From contig NZ_CP025012.1 in assembly GCF_002953715.1 (NCBI RefSeq), positions 3,534,001 to 3,598,000 of the forward strand: 64,000 bases of DNA. Reading direction: 5' to 3'. Numbering within the stretch: the stretch's first letter is position 1; every line of letters begins with the position of its first letter. The notes under the pieces were generated by a model. That model was not told the DNA's origin, made no database searches, and was given only the letters and a program-made list of their open reading frames with translations. A program made the position numbers and the translations under genes. This DNA is from Rhizobium leguminosarum (lineage in GTDB: Bacteria > Pseudomonadota > Alphaproteobacteria > Rhizobiales > Rhizobiaceae). This document shows positions 1 through 8,458 of the stretch, one piece after another.

Positions 1-625
1 CAGTGCCCATCGTATTGCAGTGGCCGACGGAAGGCGCAGAATCGAGCGCCGCCTGAAGAAACTCTTCTCGATCGATCTCGCCTGCCGCATATTTCCGCCG
101 CATCCGCCAGATCACCGTGCCGGAGCCCGCCAGCTCTCCCTCATGCCAGCCGTCCAGCATCGGCCCGCCGGAGAGCACGATCGCCGGAATATCGACCGTC
201 GAAGCAGCCATGATCGCCGAAGGCGTGGTCTTGTCGCAGCCGGTGGTCAGCACGACACCGTCGAGCGGATAGCCGTAGAGGATTTCGACGAGGCCGAGAT
301 AAGCGAGATTGCGGTCAAGTGCGGCCGTCGGGCGCTTGCAGTTCTCGAACATCGGATGCGTCGGAAACTCGATCGGAATGCCGCCGGCATCGCGAATGCC
401 GTCGCGCACCCGCTTGGCAAGCTCGACATGCACCCTGTTGCAGGGCGTGAGATCGCTGCCGCTCTGGGCAATCCCGATGATCGGCCTGCCGGAGCGCAGC
501 TCTTCCGGCGTGATGCCGTAATTCATGAAGCGCTCGAGATAGAGCGCTGCCATGTCGATATGATCGGGATTGTCGAACCAGTCCTGCGAACGCAGGCGCC
601 GCTTCGGCGAATGGCTGTCCGTCAC
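1..625 (-). CDS. IlvD/Edd-family sugar-acid dehydratase, N-terminal part (truncated by window edge)
   Basis: The reading frame begins with GTG at 625 and is still open at position 2, giving 208 residues of a family that is usually 570-600 long. Three cysteines fit the iron-sulfur ligands of the family: PCN (C62), TTGCDKTTP (C130, followed by K132, the lysine carboxylated in L-arabinonate dehydratase), and GHCNTMGT (C203). The family dehydrates sugar acids to 2-keto-3-deoxy acids. The first residues ([20 protein letters not shown]) look like the pentonate/hexonate dehydratase branch rather than IlvD of branched-chain synthesis; that subgroup call is from memory. The GTG overlaps the TGA of the upstream dehydrogenase (GTGA), so the two are translationally coupled and probably serve one sugar-acid pathway. 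The exact substrate cannot be read from the sequence. Confidence 0.85.
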   Translation of the reverse strand, partial: MTDSHSPKRRLRSQDWFDNPDHIDMAALYLERFMNYGITPEELRSGRPIIGIAQSGSDLTPCNRVHVELAKRVRDGIRDAGGIPIEFPTHPMFENCKRPTAALDRNLAYLGLVEILYGYPLDGVVLTTGCDKTTPSAIMAASTVDIPAIVLSGGPMLDGWHEGELAGSGTVIWRMRRKYAAGEIDREEFLQAALDSAPSVGHCNTMGT

Positions 626-1533
626 TTCTTTCCTCCCGGCCGGGCATTCTTCTCTTCGAGATGGAGGAGCAGGGCGCTGTGATCCTTTTCGCCATTGCCA
701 TTGGCGACGAATTCGCTGAATTCGGCGTGCACCGCCGCCGTCAGCGGCAGCGTCAGCGACAGGGTCTTGGCCGCCTCCATGGCGGCGTTCAGATCCTTCA
801 GCTGATTGCTGGACGAACCGCCTGGAGTAAACTGCCGTTCGACCATGCGCTTGCCGTGCAGTTCCAGGATACGGCTCTCGGCAAAGCCGCCGCGAATGGC
901 GTCTCGGAAGGCCGCCGGCGAGCCGCCGCCCGCTTCGATCAGCATCATCGCTTCGGCGACGGCGCCGATCGTCACCGCGACGATCTGCTGGTTGGCAAGC
1001 TTGGCAAGCTGGCCTGCCCCGCTTGGACCGACGCGGGTTACCCGCCCCATCGGCGCAAAGACATCTGCAAGCCGGTCGATCACGTCCTTGTCGCCGCCCG
1101 CCATGATCGCGAGCGTACCGGCTTCCGCCCCGACGACGCCGCCTGATACCGGCGCATCGACGTGATGGATGCTGCGGTCGGCAAGCCTCGCCGAATGATC
1201 GCGGGCAAAATGCGGGGCAATCGAACTCATGTCGATGACCGTGGCGCTTGGCGCGATCGCATCGGCCGCTCCGCGGTCGAACAACACGTCCTTCACCGCC
1301 TCGGCGTTGGTCAGCATGGTGATGACGACATCGGCGCCTGAAACGGCATCCGCCGGCGTTTCCGCGCGGACCGCACCATCTCTCGCAAGCGCCTCGGCCT
1401 TGCCGGGATCGCGATTCCAGACGGTGACGGCAAAACCCGCGCTTAGCAGCCGGCGAGCCATCGGCGCTCCCATCAGGCCGGTACCGAGAAAGGCGATCCG
1501 CCTGCCCTCATCACCTTTTCTCGAACCTGTCAT
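622..1533 (-). CDS. NAD(P)-dependent beta-hydroxyacid dehydrogenase (3-hydroxyisobutyrate dehydrogenase family)
   Basis: The 303-residue protein has the normal length of the beta-hydroxyacid dehydrogenase family. It shows the Rossmann motif [10 protein letters not shown] at residues 17-26, the substrate loop DAPVSGG in the middle, and [14 protein letters not shown] with the catalytic lysine at the start of the helical C-terminal domain. Members oxidise or reduce 3-hydroxyisobutyrate, tartronate semialdehyde, glyoxylate or related acids; the substrate here is unknown. Its TGA overlaps the GTG start of the sugar-acid dehydratase by four bases, so it probably works in the same catabolic route. 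The 215-base gap upstream holds a terminator and a dispersed repeat but no visible regulator. Confidence 0.85.
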   Translation of the reverse strand: MTGSRKGDEGRRIAFLGTGLMGAPMARRLLSAGFAVTVWNRDPGKAEALARDGAVRAETPADAVSGADVVITMLTNAEAVKDVLFDRGAADAIAPSATVIDMSSIAPHFARDHSARLADRSIHHVDAPVSGGVVGAEAGTLAIMAGGDKDVIDRLADVFAPMGRVTRVGPSGAGQLAKLANQQIVAVTIGAVAEAMMLIEAGGGSPAAFRDAIRGGFAESRILELHGKRMVERQFTPGGSSSNQLKDLNAAMEAAKTLSLTLPLTAAVHAEFSEFVANGNGEKDHSALLLHLEEKNARPGGKK

Positions 1534-1633
1534 TCAGTCCTCCCAACTGTTGTCCGTCTTTGATAGTCCCCTCGCCCACCGTTGCAAACCGTTTTGACGG
1601 ACGTAACGCATTTTTGTGGTGCATCCTTGGATG

Positions 1634-1683
1634 CGGATGATGTCGTCCGAAAACCGCGCACAGTTTTCGGCACCATGCTCTGA
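1634..1683 (-). repeat. Dispersed palindromic intergenic element (RIME-like, variant copy)
   Basis: Read on the minus strand this begins AGAGCATGGTGCCGAAAA and continues through a GCGGTTTTCGG core to a GATGTCG/CATCATC arm. It is a sequence variant of the elements that begin AGAGCATGTCGCGCAAAA at 29.2, 38.6, 54.4 and 56.5 kb. It lies between two minus-strand transcription units. Confidence 0.6.
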
Positions 1684-1717
1684 AAACGATACGGGCGAGA
1701 ACCGAAGTTCCCGCCCG
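1681..1717 (-). terminator. Intrinsic terminator of the RND efflux operon
   Basis: On the minus strand a CGGGCG / CGCCCG stem continues through GAAC-TTCG-GTTC, giving a UUCG tetraloop, and is followed by the T-rich stretch ATCGTTTTC. It lies about 30 bases past the stop of the pump gene at 1749. Confidence 0.75.
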
Positions 1718-1748
1718 ATTTACTCGACAAAGGAAGGTTGAATTCCGT

Positions 1749-4700
1749 TTATTCCGCCGCGAGCCGGATGACCTCCGCCTCTTCTTCCTTGTGTTCGTCC
1801 GGCTTGTGCTGGACGAGCGGACGGTTGCCCGTCAGCCGCCGCAGCAGCACGTAGAACACAGGCGTCATGAAGATGCCGAAGAAGGTCACGCCGATCATGC
1901 CCGAGAAGACCGCGACACCCATGGCCGCGCGCATTTCAGAGCCGGCGCCGGTGGAGACGACGAGCGGCACGACGCCCATGATGAAGGCGAGCGAGGTCAT
2001 GAGGATCGGGCGAAGGCGAAGGCGGCTGGCCTCGATCGCGGCCTCCCGCGGTGTCCTTCCCTCGAACTCCAGTTCGCGGGCGAATTCCACGATGAGGATC
2101 GCGTTCTTCGCCGATAGGCCGACAAGCACGACAAGACCGATCTGAGTGAAGATGTTGTTGTCTCCACCGGTGAGCCAGACGCCGGTCAAGGCAGCCAGAA
2201 CACCCATCGGCACGATCATGATGATCGCAAGCGGCAGCGTCAGGCTCTCATACTGGGCAGCCAGCACCAGGAAGACGAGCAGCAGTGCCAGCGGGAAGAC
2301 GACGATGCTGGAATTGCCAGCGAGAATCTGCTGATAGGTCAGATCCGTCCATTCGAAGTCGATGCCCGCGGGCAGGGTCTCGTGAAGGATCTTCTCGATT
2401 GCTGCCTGCGCCTGGCCGGACGAGAAGCCCGGTGCCGGACCGCCGTTGATGTCGGCAGCGAGGAAGCCGTTGTAGCGGTTTGCGCGCTCAGGACCAGTGC
2501 TCGGCTCCACCTTCAGGAGGGCAGAAAGCGGGATCATCTCACCCGATGCTGAACGGACCTTCAACTGGCCGATATCTTCCGGTTGGGCGCGGAATTTCGC
2601 ATCGGCCTGCACACGGACGCTGTAGGTGCGGCCGAAGGCGTTGAAGTCGTTCACATAGAGCGAGCCGAGGTAGATCTGCAGCGTCTGGAAGACGTCGGTG
2701 ACGGAAACCCCGAGCTGCTCGGCCTTGGCACGGTCGAGATCGGCATAGAGCTGCGGCACGTTGATCTGGAAGCTGGAGAACAGCCCTGCGAGTTCAGGCG
2801 TCTGATAGGCCTTTGCAAGCACTGCCTTGGTGGCTTCGTCGAGCGCCTGGTTGCCGAGGCCGGCACGATCCTCGATCTGCAGCTTGAAGCCACCTGTCGT
2901 GCCGAGACCATTGACCGGCGGCGGCGGGAACATGGCGATGAAGGCATCCTGGATGACGCCGAACTTCTGGTTCAGCGCCATGGCGATTGCGCCGCCCGAG
3001 AGATCAGGCGTCTTGCGCTCCTCGAAGTCCTTCAGCGTCACGAAGACGATGCCGGCATTCGAGGAATTGGTGAAGCCGTTGATCGACAGGCCTGGGAAGG
3101 CGATCGCATTGGCAACGCCCGGCTGCGCCAGCGCGATGTCGGTCATGCGCTTGATGACGTCCTCCGTGCGGTCGAGGCTTGCGGCATCCGGCAACTGGGC
3201 GAAGCCGATCAGATACTGCTTGTCCTGCGACGGCACGAAGCCGCCGGGAACCGTGCTGAACAGACTGTAGGTCGCACCGACCAGTGCCAGATAGATCACC
3301 ATGACGATGCTCTTGCGCGACAAGAGCCCACCCACGCCCTTGCCATAGGCATTCGAGCCCGCGCCGAAGACACGGTTGAAGCCGCGGAAGAACCAACCGA
3401 AGATGGCGTCCATGAACCGCGTCAGCCAGTCCTTCGGCTGATCATGGCCCTTCAGGAGAAGGGCTGCCAGCGCCGGAGACAGGGTGAGCGAGTTGAAGGC
3501 CGAGATGACGGTCGAGATTGCGATCGTCAGCGCGAACTGGCGATAAAACTGACCTGACAGGCCGGAGATGAAAGCGAGCGGCACGAAGACCGCGACGAGC
3601 ACCAGCGCGATCGCGACGATCGGACCGGAGACTTCCTTCATCGCCTTGTAGGTGGCAGCTCGCGGCGACAGGCCATGTTCGATATTGCGCTCGACGTTTT
3701 CGACAACGACGATCGCGTCGTCGACGACGATACCGATCGCGAGCACCAGGCCGAACAGACTGAGCGCGTTGATCGAGAAGCCGAAGACATACATGACCGC
3801 GAAGGTGCCGATAATCGATACCGGTACCGCGATCAGCGGGATGATCGAGGCGCGCCACGTCTGCAGGAACAGGATGACGACGAGGACGACGAGAGCAATG
3901 GCTTCGAGCAGCGTGTCGATGACCTTCTCGATCGAGGCGCGCACGAATTTCGTCGTATCGTAGACGATCTCGTATTTGACGCCGGCAGGCATGGCGAGCT
4001 GCAACTGATCCATGGTCGCGTTCACATTGTCCGCGATTTCGATCGCGTTTGAACCCGGCGCCTGCAGGACAGCGACGGCGACGGCCGGCTTGCCGTCGAG
4101 CAGCGAACGCAGCGTATAGTCCGCAGCACCGAGTTCGATGCGGGCGACATCGCGAAGGCGGGTGATCTCGCCATTGGCGCCCGTCTTGACGATGATGTTG
4201 CCGAATTCCTCAGGCGTGCGCAGGCGGCCCTGGGCATTGACGTTGAGCTGCAGGTCCACACCGGGCTGGCTTGGCGATGCGCCGATGATACCAGCGGCGG
4301 CCTGGATGTTCTGGGAGCTAATCGCGCTGCTGATGTCGCTGGCGGCGAGATTGTGCTCGGCGGCCTTCTGTGGGTCGATCCAGACACGCATGGAATAGTC
4401 GCCGGCACCGAAGACCTGCACCTGACCGACGCCTGCGATGCGGGCGAGCCGATCCTTGATGTTCAGGGTCGCGTAGTTGCGAAGATAGGTGATGTCGTGA
4501 TCGCCCCCGTCAGAGACGAGGTTCACCACCATGATGAAGTTGGGCGAGCTCTTGACTGTCGTGATGCCGAGCGAACGGACTTCCGCCGGCAGGCGCGGTT
4601 CGGCCTGCGAAACGCGGTTCTGCACGAGCTGCTGCGCCTTGTCCGGGTCGGTGCCGAGCTTGAAGGTGACGGTGACGTTGAGCACGCCGTCCGACGTCGC

Positions 4701-4949
4701 CTGGCTGGCCATGTAGAGCATGCCCTCGACCCCGTTGATCTGCTCTTCGAGCGGCGTCGCCACCGTTTCGGCGATGACGGACGGGTTGGCGCCGGGATAG
4801 GTGGCGCGCACGACGATCGACGGCGGCACGACCTCCGGATATTCGGAAATCGGCAGCGCGCGCAGGCCGATCAGGCCGGCAACCAGGATGAGGACCGAAA
4901 GAACACCGGCAAAGACCGGGCGGTCGACAAAGAATCTGGAGATGTTCAT
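1749..4949 (-). CDS. RND multidrug efflux pump, inner-membrane permease (AcrB/MexB-like, HAE1 family)
   Basis: The 1066-residue protein is the usual length for a proton-driven tripartite drug pump. It starts MNISRFFVDRPVFAGVLSVL, the standard first membrane segment, followed by periplasmic porter domains, a second membrane bundle and a second porter half. The proton-relay aspartates lie in GIVVDDAIVVVEN (D410-D411), and the relay lysine lies in GLSAKNAILIVEFA near the C-terminus. It is preceded on the same strand by its membrane-fusion partner, with a 118-base gap holding a strong hairpin. No TolC-type outer-membrane gene is present, so it presumably borrows one. A LysR gene divergent from the head of the operon is the likely regulator. 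Confidence 0.93.
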   Translation of the reverse strand: MNISRFFVDRPVFAGVLSVLILVAGLIGLRALPISEYPEVVPPSIVVRATYPGANPSVIAETVATPLEEQINGVEGMLYMASQATSDGVLNVTVTFKLGTDPDKAQQLVQNRVSQAEPRLPAEVRSLGITTVKSSPNFIMVVNLVSDGGDHDITYLRNYATLNIKDRLARIAGVGQVQVFGAGDYSMRVWIDPQKAAEHNLAASDISSAISSQNIQAAAGIIGASPSQPGVDLQLNVNAQGRLRTPEEFGNIIVKTGANGEITRLRDVARIELGAADYTLRSLLDGKPAVAVAVLQAPGSNAIEIADNVNATMDQLQLAMPAGVKYEIVYDTTKFVRASIEKVIDTLLEAIALVVLVVILFLQTWRASIIPLIAVPVSIIGTFAVMYVFGFSINALSLFGLVLAIGIVVDDAIVVVENVERNIEHGLSPRAATYKAMKEVSGPIVAIALVLVAVFVPLAFISGLSGQFYRQFALTIAISTVISAFNSLTLSPALAALLLKGHDQPKDWLTRFMDAIFGWFFRGFNRVFGAGSNAYGKGVGGLLSRKSIVMVIYLALVGATYSLFSTVPGGFVPSQDKQYLIGFAQLPDAASLDRTEDVIKRMTDIALAQPGVANAIAFPGLSINGFTNSSNAGIVFVTLKDFEERKTPDLSGGAIAMALNQKFGVIQDAFIAMFPPPPVNGLGTTGGFKLQIEDRAGLGNQALDEATKAVLAKAYQTPELAGLFSSFQINVPQLYADLDRAKAEQLGVSVTDVFQTLQIYLGSLYVNDFNAFGRTYSVRVQADAKFRAQPEDIGQLKVRSASGEMIPLSALLKVEPSTGPERANRYNGFLAADINGGPAPGFSSGQAQAAIEKILHETLPAGIDFEWTDLTYQQILAGNSSIVVFPLALLLVFLVLAAQYESLTLPLAIIMIVPMGVLAALTGVWLTGGDNNIFTQIGLVVLVGLSAKNAILIVEFARELEFEGRTPREAAIEASRLRLRPILMTSLAFIMGVVPLVVSTGAGSEMRAAMGVAVFSGMIGVTFFGIFMTPVFYVLLRRLTGNRPLVQHKPDEHKEEEAEVIRLAAE

Positions 4950-5040
4950 ATCAAAGCCCTCTCCGGGGTGAACATGGATACAAAGTTCCTCTCCGGCGGT
5001 TCAGGAACCAGCCGGCGGGTCATATCATTTCGGGTATCGG

Positions 5041-5060
5041 CCTTCCCCCGGAGGGGAAGG
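5041..5060. other. Intercistronic hairpin between adaptor and RND pump genes
   Basis: Perfect inverted repeat: CCTTCCCC and GGGGAAGG separated by four bases, just after the adaptor stop codon. It has no T-run, so it is more likely an mRNA-processing or stability hairpin, or a partial attenuator, than a full terminator. Confidence 0.6.
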
Positions 5061-5067
5061 CGAAGTC

Positions 5068-6258
5068 CTACTGCGCGGTCGCGACCTTTTCTTCCATCTG
5101 AGGTGCGACGACTGCACCAGGACGGATGCGCTGCAGACCGTTGACGACGATCTTCTCACCGACGTTCAGGCCGCTTTCGACAACCCGCTGGCCGTCAGCC
5201 AGCGTGCCGAGCTGGACCTGCCGATAGGCGACCTTGTTCTCTCCATCGACGACAAAGACGAACTTCTTGTCCTGGTCGGTGCCGACGGCACGGTCGCTGA
5301 TGACGATCTTGTTCTCGGCCTTCGGCTGGCCCATGCGCACCCGCACGAACTGGCCGGGGATGAGACGCCCGCCCGGATTATCGAAGACGGCGCGCACGCC
5401 GATCGTGCCGCTTGATGCATCGACCTCGTTGTCGATCAGCTGCAGCTTGCCCTTGATCGGCGTGCCGCTGTCGGTCAGCGTGCCGACCTCGACCGGGATC
5501 TGCTCGACGGCAGGCAGGGCGCTGTCCGTCTGCGGAAGCTGGGCAAGCGCGCGCGTCACCATCTCTTCGCTGGCATTGAAGCTCGCATAGATCGGATCGA
5601 CGGAAACGAGCGTCGTCAGCGCCGGCGAGGTCGAACCGGCCGCGACGAGATTACCGGCGGTCACCTCGATCTTGCCGATGCGGCCGGAAACCGGAGCCCG
5701 CACCTGCGTATAATCGAGATCGAGCTGGGCCGACTGCAGTGCGGCCTGCGCCGAACGCAGCCCCGCCTGAGCCTCGGCCAGCGAACTCTGGCGCTGATCG
5801 AGATCGCTCTGGGAGATGGTGCGGTTGTCGGAAAGCCTGCGGCCGCGGTCGAGTTCAGTCTGCGCCAGGCTGACCTTGGCTTCGGCCGAAGCGACCTGGC
5901 CTTCCGCCTGCGCCACGCTCGCCTGGTAGGGGGCCGGGTCGATGGTGAAGAGCAGGTCGCCCTGCTTGACCAGCGCCCCTTCACGGAAAGCCACCGACAG
6001 GATGGCGCCGGCAACACGGGAACGCACCTGCACACGATCGACGGCTTCCAGACGGCCGGAGAAATTCTCCCAGGCCGTCACATCGTGCGCCGCAACGACG
6101 GCAACCGTCACCGGCACAGCGGGAGCCTGTGCAGGGGCGGAAGCGGCCGTGGCGGTCGTGCTCATCGGCAATTCAAAAAACAATGCGGCGCCTGAAACGG
6201 ACGCAACAAGGCCTATGCCGGCGCCCACCAGGGCCCAGCGCTTCTTTCTGGACGTCAT
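5068..6258 (-). CDS. RND efflux periplasmic adaptor (membrane fusion protein)
   Basis: The 396-residue protein has an N-terminal membrane anchor or uncleaved signal (residues about 9-28), then AVDRVQVRSRVAGAI and GDLLFTIDPAPYQ, typical of the lipoyl/barrel-sandwich domain. A coiled-coil hairpin rich in A, Q and L follows (about 110-175), and then RAPVSGRIGKIEVTAGNLV where the chain returns. The beta-barrel and membrane-proximal domains complete the usual adaptor layout. It links the RND permease to an outer-membrane channel. It sits between the hydrolase-like gene (46-base gap) and the permease, all on one strand, and so is the second gene of a three-gene operon. Confidence 0.92.
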   Translation of the reverse strand: MTSRKKRWALVGAGIGLVASVSGAALFFELPMSTTATAASAPAQAPAVPVTVAVVAAHDVTAWENFSGRLEAVDRVQVRSRVAGAILSVAFREGALVKQGDLLFTIDPAPYQASVAQAEGQVASAEAKVSLAQTELDRGRRLSDNRTISQSDLDQRQSSLAEAQAGLRSAQAALQSAQLDLDYTQVRAPVSGRIGKIEVTAGNLVAAGSTSPALTTLVSVDPIYASFNASEEMVTRALAQLPQTDSALPAVEQIPVEVGTLTDSGTPIKGKLQLIDNEVDASSGTIGVRAVFDNPGGRLIPGQFVRVRMGQPKAENKIVISDRAVGTDQDKKFVFVVDGENKVAYRQVQLGTLADGQRVVESGLNVGEKIVVNGLQRIRPGAVVAPQMEEKVATAQ

Positions 6259-6304
6259 CGGTACTCTCCTTGCGGCTCAAGGCCGCCGAAATATCAGGTC
6301 TTCT

Positions 6305-7117
6305 TCAATGCAATTGCGGTTGAACGCTTACGTCCCGAAGGAAGCTTCCGAAATGGCGGCTGACGTTTTCCTGCCAGTCGGGTGCTCCGTCGGATTTCCC
6401 ACCATAAATCGAGGGCCAGCCCGTCCCGGCGGGAAGGACATGCTGACGCACACCGACGCCGGCCTGTTTCAGGCGGGCACCGTAACCAATTGTCTCGTCG
6501 TGCAGAGGATCATCCTCCGCGGTGAATATCAACGCCGGCGCGACACCCGAAATACGAGAACAGAGGCAAGGCGCCGCATAAGGGTGGCAACCGCCGCCGC
6601 TCAGATAGTGGCTCCAGCCCTCCGTCCAGCGTTGGCGCATACCGATGGCTTCGGCCTTGCGGATCGAGGACGTGCCCATGAAGGGATCGAGCAGCGGCGA
6701 AATCAGGACCTGGCCGTCGAGTGCGTCCGGCATCTGGTCGCGCGCCTTCAGCGCCACGCCGGCGGCGACATTGCCGCCCGCCTCTTCGCCGGCAACAAAG
6801 AGCAGCGACTTGCGGTCGCCGAGACCGGCGCGTTTGTTGGCGAGATAAGTGAAGACGGAGAAGGAAACTTCCAGCGCCTTCGGAAAGAGATTGCCGGAAA
6901 GGCTGCTGTAATCGGCGGCAACGACGATGGCGCCGGCCTTGGCGAGGCTCATCGCTACCGGCCGGTCGACGTTCTTGTCGCTGTCCAGAAATGCACCGCC
7001 ATGCAGGTAAAGCACGATCGGCGGACCCTTGCCGTAATCGGCGCCCTGGTAGATGCGTGCGGAAACGGGGCCGATGGCCACCTTATCCAGCATCATATCT
7101 TTCCATTCCACCGTCAT
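6305..7117 (-). CDS. Alpha/beta-hydrolase of the HSL/acetyl-esterase fold with a degenerate active site
   Basis: A 270-residue protein. The ATG at 7117 (MTVEWKDMML) is preferred because an AAGAGA site lies just upstream; an in-frame start at 7153 would add a basic 12-residue leader. LYLHGGAF is the oxyanion-hole HGG motif of the hormone-sensitive-lipase group. Where the family has GDSAGGN this protein reads GEEAGGN, so the nucleophilic serine is replaced by glutamate. Where the family has a catalytic HGF, it reads PAGTGWPS, so the histidine also appears lost. The acid EDDPLHD remains. It may therefore be a binding protein rather than an esterase. It is the first gene of the efflux operon and divergent from a LysR gene. 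Confidence 0.8.
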   Translation of the reverse strand: MTVEWKDMMLDKVAIGPVSARIYQGADYGKGPPIVLYLHGGAFLDSDKNVDRPVAMSLAKAGAIVVAADYSSLSGNLFPKALEVSFSVFTYLANKRAGLGDRKSLLFVAGEEAGGNVAAGVALKARDQMPDALDGQVLISPLLDPFMGTSSIRKAEAIGMRQRWTEGWSHYLSGGGCHPYAAPCLCSRISGVAPALIFTAEDDPLHDETIGYGARLKQAGVGVRQHVLPAGTGWPSIYGGKSDGAPDWQENVSRHFGSFLRDVSVQPQLH

Positions 7118-7189
7118 GCTTCGGTCTCTTTTGCGCCGGCGACAAGCAGACAACGCCTGCCGCTTGCATTTTGTACAAAAAAGATATTG

Positions 7190-7209
7190 TTATTCCAACC
7201 AAGGAATAA
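7190..7209. promoter_or_regulatory. Candidate LysR operator between divergent lysR and the efflux operon
   Basis: A perfect inverted repeat, TTATTCC and GGAATAA separated by AACCAA, lies in the 163-base gap between the two divergent starts (7117 and 7281). LysR-type proteins commonly bind dyads of this size in shared promoters. Assignment to this regulator is inference from position. Confidence 0.55.
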
Positions 7210-7280
7210 GAAGCTATATCGCGATAACACTGTTCCAGATCTCGAACAATGGTGCAACGCAAACTGCGGATTTGAAACCG

Positions 7281-8192
7281 ATGGATCAGCTCTCGGCAAT
7301 GCGCGTCTTCATTCGCGTCGTGGAGACGGGCAATTTCACCCGCGCCGCCGACATGCTCGCCATGCCCAAGGCGACGGTGACCAATCTCATCCAGGGTCTG
7401 GAGGCGCATTTACGCACCAAGCTTTTGAACCGTACCACGCGCCGGGTGATGGTGACCACGGACGGTGCGCTTTATTACGAACGCGCCGCCCAGATTATTT
7501 CGGAACTGGAAGAACTCGATGGCAGCCTCTCCAATTCGCAGAGCCTGCCGAGCGGGCGGCTGCGTGTCGAGATGGCCGGCGCTTTCGCCGATTGGATCGT
7601 CGTTCCGGCTCTTTGCGATTTCTACCAGCGTTATCCCGATATCCGTATCGACCTCGGTGTCGGCGACCGCACGGTCGATTATCTTGCGGAAAATGTCGAT
7701 TGCGCGCTACGGGCCGGCACCCCGGCCGACCAGTCGCTGATTGCGCGGCGCGTCTCCGAAGTCGAGATGATCACCTGTGCTTCGCCGAGCTACATCCAGA
7801 AATTCGGCATGCCCGAGCGGCCGGAGGATCTGGAGGCGGATCATTACTCCGTCAACTATTTCCGCGCCCAGAACAACCGGACGCTGCCCTTCGAATTTCG
7901 CCGGCACAACGAGGTGATCGAGACCAGTCCGCGTTACATCGCCTCGGTCAACGATAGCCGCACCTATCTGACGGCTGCGCTGACGGGTCTCGGCATTGCG
8001 CAGGTGCCGATCTTCATGGCGCGCGAGCCGATGGCAAGGGGCGAACTCGTCCGCGTGCTGCCGGATTGGCGTCGCGATCCGCTGCCGCTTTACGTCGTCT
8101 ACCCCCCGAACCGCCATCTCAGCAACAAGGTCCGTGTCTTCGTCGACTGGCTGGTGAAGCTTCTGGTCGAGGCGAGATTGAACGACGTCTGA
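7281..8192 (+). CDS. LysR-family transcriptional regulator
   Basis: The 303-residue protein begins MDQLSAMRVFIRVVETGNFTRAA, a typical LysR winged helix-turn-helix (residues 1-60), followed by the LRTKLLNRTTR segment and a periplasmic-binding-type effector domain. The frame is open further upstream, but the ATG at 7281 gives the family length and exact N-terminus. It belongs to the large branch related to AaeR/CrgA-type regulators. It is transcribed away from the hydrolase-adaptor-pump operon with a perfect dyad in the shared gap, so it probably controls that operon and itself. The effector is unknown. Confidence 0.9.
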   Translation: MDQLSAMRVFIRVVETGNFTRAADMLAMPKATVTNLIQGLEAHLRTKLLNRTTRRVMVTTDGALYYERAAQIISELEELDGSLSNSQSLPSGRLRVEMAGAFADWIVVPALCDFYQRYPDIRIDLGVGDRTVDYLAENVDCALRAGTPADQSLIARRVSEVEMITCASPSYIQKFGMPERPEDLEADHYSVNYFRAQNNRTLPFEFRRHNEVIETSPRYIASVNDSRTYLTAALTGLGIAQVPIFMAREPMARGELVRVLPDWRRDPLPLYVVYPPNRHLSNKVRVFVDWLVKLLVEARLNDV

Positions 8193-8207
8193 GCGCCAAG
8201 ACAAATA

Positions 8208-8242
8208 CGGCCCGGAAGGCAGGGGAAACCTTCGACGGGCCG
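8208..8242 (+). terminator. Stem-loop downstream of lysR
   Basis: CGGCCCG-GAAGG pairs with CCTTC-(GA)-CGGGCCG around a nine-base loop, 16 bases after the LysR stop. No clear T-run follows, so termination is plausible but not certain. The remaining 8243-8458 stretch, between convergent genes, holds nothing I can identify. Confidence 0.45.
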
Positions 8243-8458
8243 CAATGTACAACTTTGAACATCAAGTCTGTCGCACCGTGGAAAGGGCGCGGCAGGCTTT
8301 GGAGGTCGGAAGAGAACGGCAGGGAATTCCACTCTCTCGCGATAAAACAGATATACGCACTCCCCACAGGATTGTAAGGAAAAATTCCGCAATCACGTTC
8401 ACATAATTGCGATGACGGCTTGGCGCCCATGGTCCCGCGCGCGGTGACGGGCCGGGTT

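Noticed and set aside
1530..1730. A 66-codon minus-strand frame before the dehydrogenase gene
   Set aside because: It runs through the RIME-like repeat and terminator and overlaps the dehydrogenase start.
5942..7957. A 671-codon plus-strand open frame crossing the adaptor, hydrolase and lysR genes
   Set aside because: It crosses three genes with clear protein motifs, and its composition is that of reversed coding sequence.
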